Part shown: positions 1 to 7,595 of the stretch, piece by piece
Position numbering within the stretch: position 1 is the stretch's first letter
Layout: each line of letters begins with the position of its first letter
Assembly: GCA_024636135.1 (NCBI GenBank)
Contig: JAGXHP010000182.1
Location: forward strand, 1-9,660
Length of the DNA stretch: 9,660 nt
Direction of reading: 5' to 3'
DNA from: Chloroflexota bacterium
GTDB lineage: Bacteria; Chloroflexota; Limnocylindria; QHBO01
Program-made: the position numbers and the translations under genes
The notes under the pieces: model-generated
The model's database searches: none
What the model saw: only the letters and a program-made list of their open reading frames with translations
Told to the model about the DNA's origin: nothing

Positions 1-1027
1 AGACGTCGAGCTTGTGGGGGACGCCCTCCGCGTTCATCACCTCGGTGTGACGCTCGCGCATCTGCCACAGCCGGTGCCGGCCGATCTCGTCGCTGGCAAC
101 GGCGGCCGAGCCATCGGCGAGTCCGAGTCGCCCGAGCGCGTTAAGCAGTGCCTCGGTCGGATCGACGTCGGCCGTTGCGACCTCCACCAGCAGGTAGATC
201 GGCGTCCGGGGTGTGAACGGCGGCCGAAGGTCCGTGTGCTTCATGACCAGCTCGAGGCCGGCATCAGTGAACAGCTCGAGCGCGAGAACGGACGCCAGCG
301 TTCGGCGCAGCTCGGCGGCGGCATCGACCGCCGCAGCCGCGTCCGCGAAGCCGAGGACGCACACGGCGCGGTGGCGGAGGATCGGCACGAGACGCAGGCG
401 CACGCGGGTGATCACGGCCAGGGTGCCCTCCGAGCCGGCCAGCAGCCCGGCCAGGTCGTAGCCGGTGTTGTCCTTCGGCATGCCGGGCATGCGCTGGAGG
501 ATCGTGCCGTCGGCGCGAACCGCCTCGAACCCGACAATCTGTGATCGCATGGAGCCGTGCCGCACGACATGGACTCCCCCGGCGTTGGTCGCGACCATTC
601 CGCCGATGGTGGCCGAATCGCGCGCTCCAAGGTCCACCCCCACGTCCCAGCCCGACCGCCGCGCAGCGACCTGGACCGCGCTCAGGGTCGCGCCGGCACC
701 GACACTGACCTCACCCGATCGGCGGTCGACCTCGTCGATGGCGTCCAACCGGCGCAGGCTCAGCACGACCTCGCCGGAGCGCGGAACCGACCCTCCCACC
801 AGGCCGGTGTTGCCACCCTGCGGCACGACGCCCGCTCCGGCGCGGCCGCAGGCGCGCAGGACGTCCGCGACCTCGGCCGTGGACCCGGGGCGCACGACGG
901 CCAGCGCCTCCCCGCGAAACCTCCGCGTCCAGTCGGTTTCGTAGGAAGCACGCAGCCCGGGGTCCACGAGACACTGCATCTCGCCGACGATCTGTCCCAG
1001 GTCGCGCAGCAGGGCCTCGGTGCTCAT
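1..1027 (-). CDS. FAD-linked dehydrogenase, GlcD / D-2-hydroxyglutarate dehydrogenase-like family (3' end outside window)
   Basis: The minus-strand frame opens at ATG 1027 and is still open at base 1, giving about 342 codons. The translation begins MSTEALLRDL. An N-terminal PCMH-type FAD-binding domain spans about residues 40-215: PQGGNTGLVGGS (about 69-80) is the FAD pyrophosphate-binding loop, followed by GGMVATNAGG (about 142-151) and NTGYDLAGLLAGSEGTLAV (about 187-205). The C-terminal substrate domain follows, and the visible part ends at HKLDV, matching the conserved K-x-DV stretch of this family. Relatives are about 450-480 residues long, so 100-150 residues are missing, or more if an Fe-S domain is fused. 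The family oxidises D-2-hydroxy acids such as D-lactate, glycolate or D-2-hydroxyglutarate and passes electrons to a carrier; the substrate cannot be read from this fragment. No Shine-Dalgarno is visible. A TACGAT box six bases before the ATG suggests a leaderless transcript. An upstream ATG at 1035 hits a stop after three codons. Confidence 0.9.
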   Translation of the reverse strand, partial: MSTEALLRDLGQIVGEMQCLVDPGLRASYETDWTRRFRGEALAVVRPGSTAEVADVLRACGRAGAGVVPQGGNTGLVGGSVPRSGEVVLSLRRLDAIDEVDRRSGEVSVGAGATLSAVQVAARRSGWDVGVDLGARDSATIGGMVATNAGGVHVVRHGSMRSQIVGFEAVRADGTILQRMPGMPKDNTGYDLAGLLAGSEGTLAVITRVRLRLVPILRHRAVCVLGFADAAAAVDAAAELRRTLASVLALELFTDAGLELVMKHTDLRPPFTPRTPIYLLVEVATADVDPTEALLNALGRLGLADGSAAVASDEIGRHRLWQMRERHTEVMNAEGVPHKLDV

Positions 1028-1072
1028 CGGGGCATCGTAGGCGGTTGGGGCATCGGACTGTATCGTTGGAAA
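1028..1072. promoter_or_regulatory. Divergent 45-bp intergenic region with two candidate leaderless -10 boxes
   Basis: This gap must carry the promoters of both the FAD dehydrogenase (minus) and the histidine kinase (plus). On the plus strand TATCGT (1061-1066) ends six bases before the ATG at 1073. On the minus strand TACGAT (1039 down to 1034) ends six bases before the ATG at 1027. Both fit the TANNNT form, and their spacing would place the first transcribed base at or next to the start codon. Neither has a convincing -35 hexamer, and neither gene has a clear ribosome binding site. The assignment rests on position and the short motif only. Confidence 0.4.
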
Positions 1073-2305
1073 ATGACCGGTCCATCACACGCCGCGCCGA
1101 CAACCGATGTGGCTGAGCTCGAGGCATTGCGCGAGATCGTCCAGCTCGCTGCTGGCGCCTCGACGTGGGATGAGCTGATGCAGCTCATCGTGGATCGCAG
1201 CACGGCGGCGATGGGAACGGAGGTCTGCTCGCTCTACCTCGTCGACCGGGACCACGGGGGCCTGACCCTGGCCGCCACGAATGGCGTCGATCGAGAGCAC
1301 GTCGGCGTGGCCCGGCTCGAGATCGGCGAAGGGATCACCGGCCTGGCGGCGTCGGAGCGGCGGTCGATGCTGAGCAGCGATCTGGCCAACGACCCGCGCT
1401 GCGCGTGGATCCGCGGCGTCGACCACGAGCGATTCACATCGATCATGGCAGTCCCGCTCGAGGTGGGCGACCACGTCGTCGGCGTGCTGAACGTCAAGAC
1501 CGCCACACGTCGAGAGTTCAGCGCGGACGAGGAGCGCCGCCTGCTGACCATCGCCACGCTGCTGGGAGGCGTGGTTGAGCGACGGCGACTGCATCTCGAG
1601 ACAGAGGCGCAGCTCGATGGACTGCGCAGCGTGGACCAGGCTCGCGCCGAGCTCATCGCCGTGGTGACCCACCAGCTCCGCACGCCGCTGGCGGTGGTCC
1701 GCGCCTACCTCGACCTGCTGGGCGAAGTCGCCGCCCCCGGCAACCGCGACGAGGCGGCGGGCTGGCACGCGGCCGCCACCGGACAGGTGCTTCGGCTCAA
1801 TGACCTTGTCGACGCCATCCTGGACACGGTGCGCGCCGATCGGCTCCTGACCGTCGAGATCCACCCGTTCGATGTCGGTCCGATGATCGATGAGGTCCTG
1901 ACCCGGCTAGCGCCGCTGCTGCGGCGCCATCGGCTGGCGCGTTTCGCCACTGGCAGTCGCATGGCGCTGGGAGACTCCGCGCGCCTGGCGCAGGTCCTCG
2001 AGCTGCTGCTGGAGAACGCGGCGAAGTACGCACCACCGGGCGCGGAGATCGTGGTCGCGGACTGGTCGAGCTCGGGCCAGGTGCACGTGGCCGTCGGTGA
2101 CGATGGGCCGGGTGTGCCGCTGGCCCAGCGCGAGAGCGTGTTCGAGCCGTTCGTGCGCGTCAACCAGGGCGACGAGCCGGGGAGCGGGGTCGGCCTCTTT
2201 GCCGCTCGGCGCCTGGTGGCCGCCATGGGCGGGCGCCTGTGGATCGAGGACAAGCGACCGACCGGCACCCAGTTCGTCACGGCCCTCCCGGAGGCAGCCG
2301 CGTGA
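1073..2305 (+). CDS. Soluble GAF-domain sensor histidine kinase
   Basis: The product is 410 residues: the sensor half of a two-component system that would autophosphorylate and pass phosphate to the adjacent regulator. An N-terminal GAF domain (about 14-170) contains VCSLYLVDRD (51-60), GEGITGLAA (85-93) and MAVPLEVGDHVVGVLNVKT (125-143), a pattern like the GAF domains of PtsP-type proteins. A short helix leads to HisKA, with the H-box VVTHQLRTPL and phospho-accepting His200. The HATPase domain has an N-box (LLLENAAKYAP, Asn315), G1 (DDGPGV, 343-348), F-box (FEPFVR) and G2 (GSGVGL, 370-375). All catalytic boxes are intact. There are no membrane segments or signal peptide, so it senses a cytoplasmic cue, which I cannot name. 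The open frame extends upstream to 557, but that part is antisense to the FAD dehydrogenase, so the start is placed at ATG 1073. Confidence 0.93.
   Translation: MTGPSHAAPTTDVAELEALREIVQLAAGASTWDELMQLIVDRSTAAMGTEVCSLYLVDRDHGGLTLAATNGVDREHVGVARLEIGEGITGLAASERRSMLSSDLANDPRCAWIRGVDHERFTSIMAVPLEVGDHVVGVLNVKTATRREFSADEERRLLTIATLLGGVVERRRLHLETEAQLDGLRSVDQARAELIAVVTHQLRTPLAVVRAYLDLLGEVAAPGNRDEAAGWHAAATGQVLRLNDLVDAILDTVRADRLLTVEIHPFDVGPMIDEVLTRLAPLLRRHRLARFATGSRMALGDSARLAQVLELLLENAAKYAPPGAEIVVADWSSSGQVHVAVGDDGPGVPLAQRESVFEPFVRVNQGDEPGSGVGLFAARRLVAAMGGRLWIEDKRPTGTQFVTALPEAAA
2290..2294 (+). promoter_or_regulatory. Ribosome binding site of the response regulator
   Basis: GGAGG lies seven bases before the GTG at 2302, inside the last codons of the kinase gene. 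This good Shine-Dalgarno decides the start in favour of the GTG rather than the in-frame ATG at 2239, which lies within the kinase gene. Confidence 0.75.
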
Positions 2306-3006
2306 ACGCCGATTCACCCCTTCGCATCCTGGTCATCGACGACGAGCCGGCGATGATCGGAGCCGTGGCCGCCCTGGTTGGCTCCGTGGGGCATCGCGTC
2401 AGCGCCGCGTACGACGGCCACGAGGCGCTGCGCCGCTTCGATGCCGATCGGCCGGATCTCGTGATCCTGGACCTCGCCATGCCGGGCCTCGACGGGATCG
2501 CGGTGTGCGAGGAGATTCGCCGGCGAGGCTCCACGCCGATCATCGTCCTGTCCGGCGAGGGCGAGGAGGCGGCCAAGGTGGAGGCACTCGATGCCGGAGC
2601 CGACGACTACGTGACGAAGCCATTCGGAAAGGACGAGCTGTTGGCCCGCATCCGGGCGGTCAATCGCCGCCGAACGGGGGCACCGTCAGCGGGCGCCGCT
2701 TCCGGCACCCTGCGGATCGATCGCCGGCGACACGAGGCCTGGGCGGGCGACGACCTGCTGCCCCTGACGCCGATCGAGTTCGCGCTGCTGGACGTCCTGC
2801 TGCGAGCCGCCGGCGACCTCGTCAGCCACGAGGAGCTCCTGCAGGCCGGATGGCGGGGCGAGCCGGATCCCGATCCCCTGTGGATCAAGCCGCACCTGGC
2901 GCGCCTGCGGTCCAAGCTGCGCGACGCCGATGCCCCGCTGCCCACGCCGGTGCGTTCGCTCGGCTACCGCCTCATCGTGCCGCAGCCAGCGGTGGATCCA
3001 GGCTGA
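2302..3006 (+). CDS. OmpR/PhoB-family response regulator
   Basis: The product is 234 residues. The receiver domain (about 7-122) carries the acidic pair Asp13-Asp14 (VIDDEP), the phospho-acceptor Asp57 (VILDLAMPG), Ser84 (IVLSGEG) and Lys106 (YVTKPFG), so all phosphorylation residues are present. The C-terminal winged-helix DNA-binding domain (about 135-227) shows LTPIEFALLDVLL, IKPHLARLRSKL and a final RSLGYRL, typical of OmpR/PhoB regulators. It is very probably phosphorylated by the kinase encoded just upstream: the genes overlap by four bases (GTGA, 2302-2305), which implies translational coupling. The regulated genes are unknown; the divergent FAD dehydrogenase or the operon itself are the nearest candidates. 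The 3' end runs 35 bp into the 3' end of the convergent gltB. Confidence 0.94.
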   Translation: MNADSPLRILVIDDEPAMIGAVAALVGSVGHRVSAAYDGHEALRRFDADRPDLVILDLAMPGLDGIAVCEEIRRRGSTPIIVLSGEGEEAAKVEALDAGADDYVTKPFGKDELLARIRAVNRRRTGAPSAGAASGTLRIDRRRHEAWAGDDLLPLTPIEFALLDVLLRAAGDLVSHEELLQAGWRGEPDPDPLWIKPHLARLRSKLRDADAPLPTPVRSLGYRLIVPQPAVDPG

Positions 3007-6000
3007 CGCCGCCGGCCGCATCCGCCGGCTCCACGGCCAGGAAGCGACCGCCCCACGCGTCCCAGTCGTCGGTGATGCGCGCGGCCCGTCTGCTGCCCTC
3101 CGCGGCATGCGCCACGAGAAGATCGAGGAGCACCGTCGCGTCGGCCGCGTCCACGGCCCGGGCGCGCACGCTGGGATTCAGCCGGGCCGCGCTGCGTCCG
3201 TCGTCGAGAAGGTAGGCGCGGCCTCCGGTCATGCCGGCTCCGAAGTTCGGACCAACGGGCCCGAGCACCACCACGGTACCGCCGGTCATGTACTCGCACC
3301 CGTGCGCGCCGATGCCCTCGACCACCGCGCGGGCTCCCGAGTTGCGCACGCCGAATCGCAGGCCGGCGCGCCCGACGACGTGGAGCGCGCCGGAGGTGGC
3401 GCCGAAGAGGCAGACGTTGCCGGCCAGCGCCTGGTCCTGCGCGGCGGCATGGGACGGGCGGATCACGATGATTCCCCCGGAGAGCCCCTTCCCGACGTAG
3501 TCGTTGGCTTCGCCGATCAGCTCGATGCGCGTGCCGATGGCCGCGAACGCACCAAGGCTCTGCCCGGCAGAACCGCTGAGCTCGTAGCGAATGTGCGCCA
3601 GCTGCCGGGGTTCGGGTCGACGTGCGAGGGCGCCGGCGACGCGCGCGCCGATGCTCCGATCACGGGTCGTGACGCGGGCCCGGACGACGGCCTCGCCCGT
3701 ATCGACGTCCGCCATGACTCCGCCCAGTGCCCCTGCCTCGAACGAGAGATCGACCGGACGATCCGGCCACACCGGACGATCCTTTGGCGCTTCCGGAGCG
3801 GTCGGCCGCCACGCGGGCGCGGCGATCAGGGCATCGAGGTCGAGCGCCGAATTCGCACCGGCCTCGAGCAGGTCCGCCCGACCAATCGCCTCGTGCAGTG
3901 AGCGCAGGCCGAGCGCGGCGAGCTCGCGGCGCACGTCCTCGGCCATGGCGGTGAAGAACGCGACGACCTGTTCGGGCGTCCCGCTGAATTTCGCCCGCAG
4001 GTCCTCGCGCTGCGTGGCGATTCCGGTCGGGCACGTGTCGAGATGGCACTGCCGCGCCATGTCGCAGCCGATGGCCACCAGCGCTGCCGTGCCGAACCCG
4101 TATTCCTCGGCTCCGAGCATGGCTGCCACCACCACATCCCGGCCCGTCTGCAGGCCACCGTCGGTCCGCAGGGCAACCCGGTCGCGGAGCCGATTGCGCA
4201 CCAGGACCTGGTGCGTCTCGGCCAGGCCCAGCTCCCACGGCAGACCGGCGTGCTTGATCGAGGTCAGCGGTGACGCTCCCGTGCCGCCGGCGTGGCCGCT
4301 GACCATGATGTAGTCGGCGTGCGCCTTGGCCACCCCTGCGGCGATCGTCCCGATTCCTGCACCTGCCACGAGCTTCACGCCGATGCGCGCCGTCGGATTC
4401 ACCGCGCGCAGGTCGCTCACCAGCTGCGCGAGGTCCTCGATCGAATAGATGTCGTGGTGCGGCGGCGGGCTGATCATCGTCATTCCCGGCTGGCCGCGAC
4501 GCAGGCCGGCGATGAATGCCGTCGCCTTGCGTCCGGGGAGCTGGCCGCCCTCGCCGGGCTTCGAGCCCTGGGCGATCTTGATCTCGAGCTGCTCGGCGCG
4601 GGCCAGGTACTCCGCGGTCACGCCGAACCGGGCCGATGCGACCTGCTTGATGGCCGCATCTCGTCGATCACCATCGGCCGATGGCGCGTACCACGCCGGA
4701 TCCTCCCCGCCCTCGCCGGAGTTGGCACTGGCCCCGAGCCTCGCCATCCCGATGCTGATCGCTTGGTGCGCCTCGGGTGACAGCGCACCGAGGCTCATGG
4801 CCGAGCTGACGAAGCGGCGGACGACCTGGTCGGCCGACTCGACCTCCTCGATGGAGACGGCCGGGCCGGCGCGCCGCAGCGCGAACAGGTCGCGGGGCTG
4901 GCGTGCTCCCATGACGCTCAGCAGCTCCCGATACGGCGCCAGACCTGCGTCATCCGGGGCGACCGCCGTCTGGAGCGCCTTCACGACCTTCGGGGCGTAG
5001 GCGTGAGCTTCGCCCGATCCGCGGAATCGCACGAATCCCGGATCCTCGAGAGAGGGCGGCAGCGCGCCGAAGGCTCGGCGATGCCGGTCGATGACGGCGC
5101 GTCCCAGGGACGGCGCGTCCACCGTGCCGGGCCAGTGATTCGCCGCGGGGAAGCAGCGTTGTACGAGCCATGCATCGAGCCCGAGCACGTCGAGGATCTG
5201 ACCGCCGCGGTACGAGCGAAGCGTACTGATCCCCATTCTGCCGAGCACCTTGCGCAGCCCCTGCTCGAGGGCCGCTACGGTCTGAGCGCGCGCTTCATCC
5301 GGCCGCAGGTTCTCGACGCCGCGCTCGGATGCCTGCTCCGCGGCGACGTCGAGCAGCAGCCAGGGTTGCACGGCCGATGCGCCGACGGCGATCAGCATCG
5401 CCACGTCATGGACGTCGAAGGCGTCGCCGGCCTCCACCGCGACGTCGACCTGCGACCGGCGACCGATCCTGACGATTTCCTGGTTCACCCGGCCGACCGC
5501 CAGCACCGTCGGGACGGCCAGGCGCCGTTCCGAGGCGGCACGATCCGAGACCACGATGAGCTGGGCGCCACGCCGTGCCGCCGCCCGCGCCTGGCGGCCC
5601 AGCCTGGCAAGCGCGAATGCCAGCCCTCGAGACCCGCGCGACAGCGACCAAGTCGCGTCGAGATGCACGACGGCCGGAAGTTGGCGACACACCTCGGTCA
5701 GCTCCTGACGCTCGAGGATCGGCGAGGCGACGGTCACGGACCGGGTATCGCGCCGCGACCCGATGAAGGGAAGTTGCTGACCGAGCACCATCTCGAGCGA
5801 CATCACGGAGCGTTCCCTGTCGGGATCGATCGGCGGGTTGGTGACCTGCGCAAATGCCTGTCGCAGGTAGTCGGAGACGCGGCGTGGCTTCCGGGCCAAC
5901 GGCGCGATCGGCGTGTCGTCACCCATGCTCCAGATCGCCTCGTGGCCTTCGACGGCCATGGGACGGATTGCCTGGCGAACGACCTCGGCATCGAGTCCCA

Positions 6001-7345
6001 GGGCAACCCGGATCCGGTCGTCGCGGGCTCCGGCGCCAGTCATGCCGGCCCGAGACATGCGCAGGGGCGCGGGGGGCGGGGTCCGCGCGGAACCATCAAA
6101 GACGGACGTGCTCCAGGCGCCGCGGGTCGGGTCGACCACGACCATCTCGCCCGGCCCAAGTCGCTGGCGCCGGATGACCCTCTCGTCGGGAAGCTCGACA
6201 CTCCCCGCCTCCGACGACACGACGAGCAGCCCGTCGTCCGTCACGGTCAGGGCTAGCGGGCGCAGCCCATTGCGATCCAGGCGGCAGCCGACGCGACGCC
6301 CGTCCCCGAAGGCGATCGCGGCCGGACCGTCCCAGGGCTCGGTGCGCGCCTCGGCACCATTCGGAGCCGAGCCTCCGAGGCCCTCGGCGGCGGGAATCAG
6401 CGAGGTCATCGCCTCGTCGATCGGCACACCGGCCAGGACGAGCAGCTCGAGTGCGTCGTCCAGCGACTGGGAATCCGATCCGGTCTCGGTCACCAGCGGG
6501 CCGATGTCCGCGAGCCGATGCGCCCAGCGCGCTCGGCCGAGGTCGTGGCGGCGTCCGCGCATGGCCTCGCGGTTGGAGCGGATCGTGTTGATCTCGCCGT
6601 TGTGGGCCAGGTAGCCGAACGGCTGGGCCAGGCGCCACGAGGGAAACGTGTTCGTCGAATAGCGCTGGTGGAAGATCGCGTATCTCGCGTCGAGATCACC
6701 CGCTCCTAGGTCGAAGTAGAAGCGGCCGAGCTCGGCTCCCACGAAGAGCCCCTTGTAGACCACCTGCGAGGTGCTGGCCGAAACCACGGTAATCTCCGGC
6801 CCCGCGGCTTCGACCGCTCGACGCAGGGCGGCCAACCGGCGCGCGAAGCCAAGCTTGGTGAGGCGGCGAGCCGGCCTGACCACCGCCTGGCGGATGGAAG
6901 GCGTCTCACCGACCGACCGGCGGGCCACCACGCCGGCATCGACGGGCACGTCGCGCCAGCCGATCACGGCAAGCCCCTCCGTGGCAGCGAGATCGGCGAT
7001 GAGGCGAGCGGCCGCGTCCGTAGCGCCCCTCGGCAGGAAGCACATGGCAATCGCCGCCCCACGGCCAAGATTTGCGCTGACCCCGGCCTCCGCGATCACC
7101 CGGGACCGGAAGCGGGGCGAGAGGGGAAGCGAGATTCCGGCACCGTCGCCGGTGAGGTCGTCGGCGGCTCGCGCTCCCCGATGCGCCAGGGATTCGAGCG
7201 CCTCGAGTGCCATCCCGACCACACGAGACGCGTGGCGGCCATCGGTATCGGCGATGAAGCCGACGCCGCACGCGTCGTGCTCCTGGCGTGGATCGTAGAG
7301 CGGAGCCGCGATGGGCCCGAAGTGCTCGACCTGCTCGACGTGCAT
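2972..7345 (-). CDS. gltB: Glutamate synthase large (alpha) subunit
   Basis: The product is 1457 residues from ATG 7345, the usual GltB length. It makes glutamate from glutamine and 2-oxoglutarate in ammonia assimilation. In order: a short propeptide, then a class II glutaminase domain with the presumed catalytic N-terminal Cys26 (EHDACGVGF), HQRYSTNTFPSW and LAHNGEINT; the central domain (about 440-740); the FMN-binding synthase domain with NSGEGGED, GSKPGEGGQLPGRK and VSGHAGGTGASP; a [3Fe-4S] motif C-x5-C-x4-C at Cys1094, Cys1100 and Cys1105; and the C-terminal GXGXG beta-helix domain (about 1200-1420). No element is missing. A GTG at 7378 would add 11 residues, but those codons (GGG, GAA, CCC, GTA) are unlike the rest of the gene and a possible -10 box overlaps that GTG, so I prefer ATG 7345. 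No gltD small subunit adjoins it on either side. The last 11 codons are antisense to the response regulator. Confidence 0.97.
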   Translation of the reverse strand: MHVEQVEHFGPIAAPLYDPRQEHDACGVGFIADTDGRHASRVVGMALEALESLAHRGARAADDLTGDGAGISLPLSPRFRSRVIAEAGVSANLGRGAAIAMCFLPRGATDAAARLIADLAATEGLAVIGWRDVPVDAGVVARRSVGETPSIRQAVVRPARRLTKLGFARRLAALRRAVEAAGPEITVVSASTSQVVYKGLFVGAELGRFYFDLGAGDLDARYAIFHQRYSTNTFPSWRLAQPFGYLAHNGEINTIRSNREAMRGRRHDLGRARWAHRLADIGPLVTETGSDSQSLDDALELLVLAGVPIDEAMTSLIPAAEGLGGSAPNGAEARTEPWDGPAAIAFGDGRRVGCRLDRNGLRPLALTVTDDGLLVVSSEAGSVELPDERVIRRQRLGPGEMVVVDPTRGAWSTSVFDGSARTPPPAPLRMSRAGMTGAGARDDRIRVALGLDAEVVRQAIRPMAVEGHEAIWSMGDDTPIAPLARKPRRVSDYLRQAFAQVTNPPIDPDRERSVMSLEMVLGQQLPFIGSRRDTRSVTVASPILERQELTEVCRQLPAVVHLDATWSLSRGSRGLAFALARLGRQARAAARRGAQLIVVSDRAASERRLAVPTVLAVGRVNQEIVRIGRRSQVDVAVEAGDAFDVHDVAMLIAVGASAVQPWLLLDVAAEQASERGVENLRPDEARAQTVAALEQGLRKVLGRMGISTLRSYRGGQILDVLGLDAWLVQRCFPAANHWPGTVDAPSLGRAVIDRHRRAFGALPPSLEDPGFVRFRGSGEAHAYAPKVVKALQTAVAPDDAGLAPYRELLSVMGARQPRDLFALRRAGPAVSIEEVESADQVVRRFVSSAMSLGALSPEAHQAISIGMARLGASANSGEGGEDPAWYAPSADGDRRDAAIKQVASARFGVTAEYLARAEQLEIKIAQGSKPGEGGQLPGRKATAFIAGLRRGQPGMTMISPPPHHDIYSIEDLAQLVSDLRAVNPTARIGVKLVAGAGIGTIAAGVAKAHADYIMVSGHAGGTGASPLTSIKHAGLPWELGLAETHQVLVRNRLRDRVALRTDGGLQTGRDVVVAAMLGAEEYGFGTAALVAIGCDMARQCHLDTCPTGIATQREDLRAKFSGTPEQVVAFFTAMAEDVRRELAALGLRSLHEAIGRADLLEAGANSALDLDALIAAPAWRPTAPEAPKDRPVWPDRPVDLSFEAGALGGVMADVDTGEAVVRARVTTRDRSIGARVAGALARRPEPRQLAHIRYELSGSAGQSLGAFAAIGTRIELIGEANDYVGKGLSGGIIVIRPSHAAAQDQALAGNVCLFGATSGALHVVGRAGLRFGVRNSGARAVVEGIGAHGCEYMTGGTVVVLGPVGPNFGAGMTGGRAYLLDDGRSAARLNPSVRARAVDAADATVLLDLLVAHAAEGSRRAARITDDWDAWGGRFLAVEPADAAGGVSLDPPLAAAR

Positions 7346-7376
7346 GGAACGGCTCGCCAGTACGGGTTCCCCTGCC

Positions 7377-7405
7377 ACGCTACGGCTCGTCCGAGTCGCG
7401 GTCGG
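7377..7405 (-). promoter_or_regulatory. Weak candidate promoter for gltB
   Basis: Read on the minus strand, CCGACC (7405-7400) lies 17 bases before TAGCGT (7382-7377), a TANNNT-type -10. It would start transcription near 7370, about 25 bases before the preferred ATG at 7345. The -35 matches the consensus only in its GAC core, so this is tentative. Confidence 0.25.
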
Positions 7406-7478
7406 CGGCAGAACGGTTGAGGTTCGGGGACCACGGGAGACGCGATCCGTCGCTACCGAATTGCAACCCTGCAGGCTG

Positions 7479-7507
7479 GTGACAGTGCGGGTCCGTGCTG
7501 GTACGGT
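7479..7507 (+). promoter_or_regulatory. Candidate sigma70-type promoter of the metYX leader
   Basis: GTGACA (7479-7484) matches TTGACA at five of six positions. A 17-bp spacer follows, then TACGGT (7502-7507), a TANNNT-form -10. The predicted start of transcription is about 7513-7515, which coincides with the ATG of the leader ORF. The copies of GGTGAC at 7478-7483 and 7505-7510 overlap the two boxes and could be an operator, or chance. Confidence 0.5.
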
Positions 7508-7514
7508 GACTCCG

Positions 7515-7595
7515 ATGTTCCCCGATCACCACGTCCCGCACTACACGACCATGTGTATGCCCTGGCGGCCCCGCCGCCTGGAGGTTTCTGCCTGA
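7515..7595 (+). CDS. Putative leaderless leader peptide of metYX (26 aa, Met-Cys-Met)
   Basis: ATG 7515 opens 26 codons ending at TGA 7593-7595. Residues 1-12 read MFPDHHVPHYTT and residues 13-26 read MCMPWRPRRLEVSA. No Shine-Dalgarno precedes it, but the predicted transcription start falls on the ATG, so it could be translated as a leaderless message. Codons 13-15 are ATG TGT ATG: three sulfur amino acid codons in a row, directly ahead of genes for homocysteine and methionine synthesis. This is the signature expected of a ribosome-mediated attenuator. The CGG CCC CGC CGC codons (Arg-Pro-Arg-Arg) overlap both a local hairpin and the antiterminator segment, and the stop codon lies in the 5' arm of the GUAA-capped hairpin. 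Shorter in-frame starts at 7551 or 7557 are possible but also lack a ribosome site. I do not recognise the peptide from any described leader family. Confidence 0.55.
   Translation: MFPDHHVPHYTTMCMPWRPRRLEVSA

Noticed and set aside
557..1072. Upstream extension of the histidine kinase reading frame
   Set aside because: The extra 172 codons are the exact antisense of the FAD dehydrogenase and contain no conserved domain, whereas ATG 1073 gives a normal GAF-kinase N terminus.
1085..1864. 259-codon minus-strand open frame opposite the histidine kinase
   Set aside because: It is antisense to intact GAF and HisKA domains and shows no recognisable protein features.
3011..3029. GCCGGC/GCCGGC hairpin near the convergent gene ends as a terminator
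   Set aside because: It is a six-pair stem within gltB coding sequence with no T-tract on either strand, and such stems are common at this GC content.
2930..3901. 323-codon plus-strand open frame across the regulator end and gltB
   Set aside because: It is a shadow frame overlapping two genes with clear motifs, with no ribosome site or domain of its own.
5003..6256. 417-codon plus-strand open frame opposite gltB
   Set aside because: It lies wholly within the well-supported gltB gene, has low-complexity Arg/Pro/Asp-rich content and no domain I recognise. Antisense open frames are expected in DNA this GC-rich.
7311..7514. Upstream in-frame extension of the leader peptide to 7311
   Set aside because: It would run through the start of gltB and the metYX promoter. 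The predicted transcript begins at about 7515.
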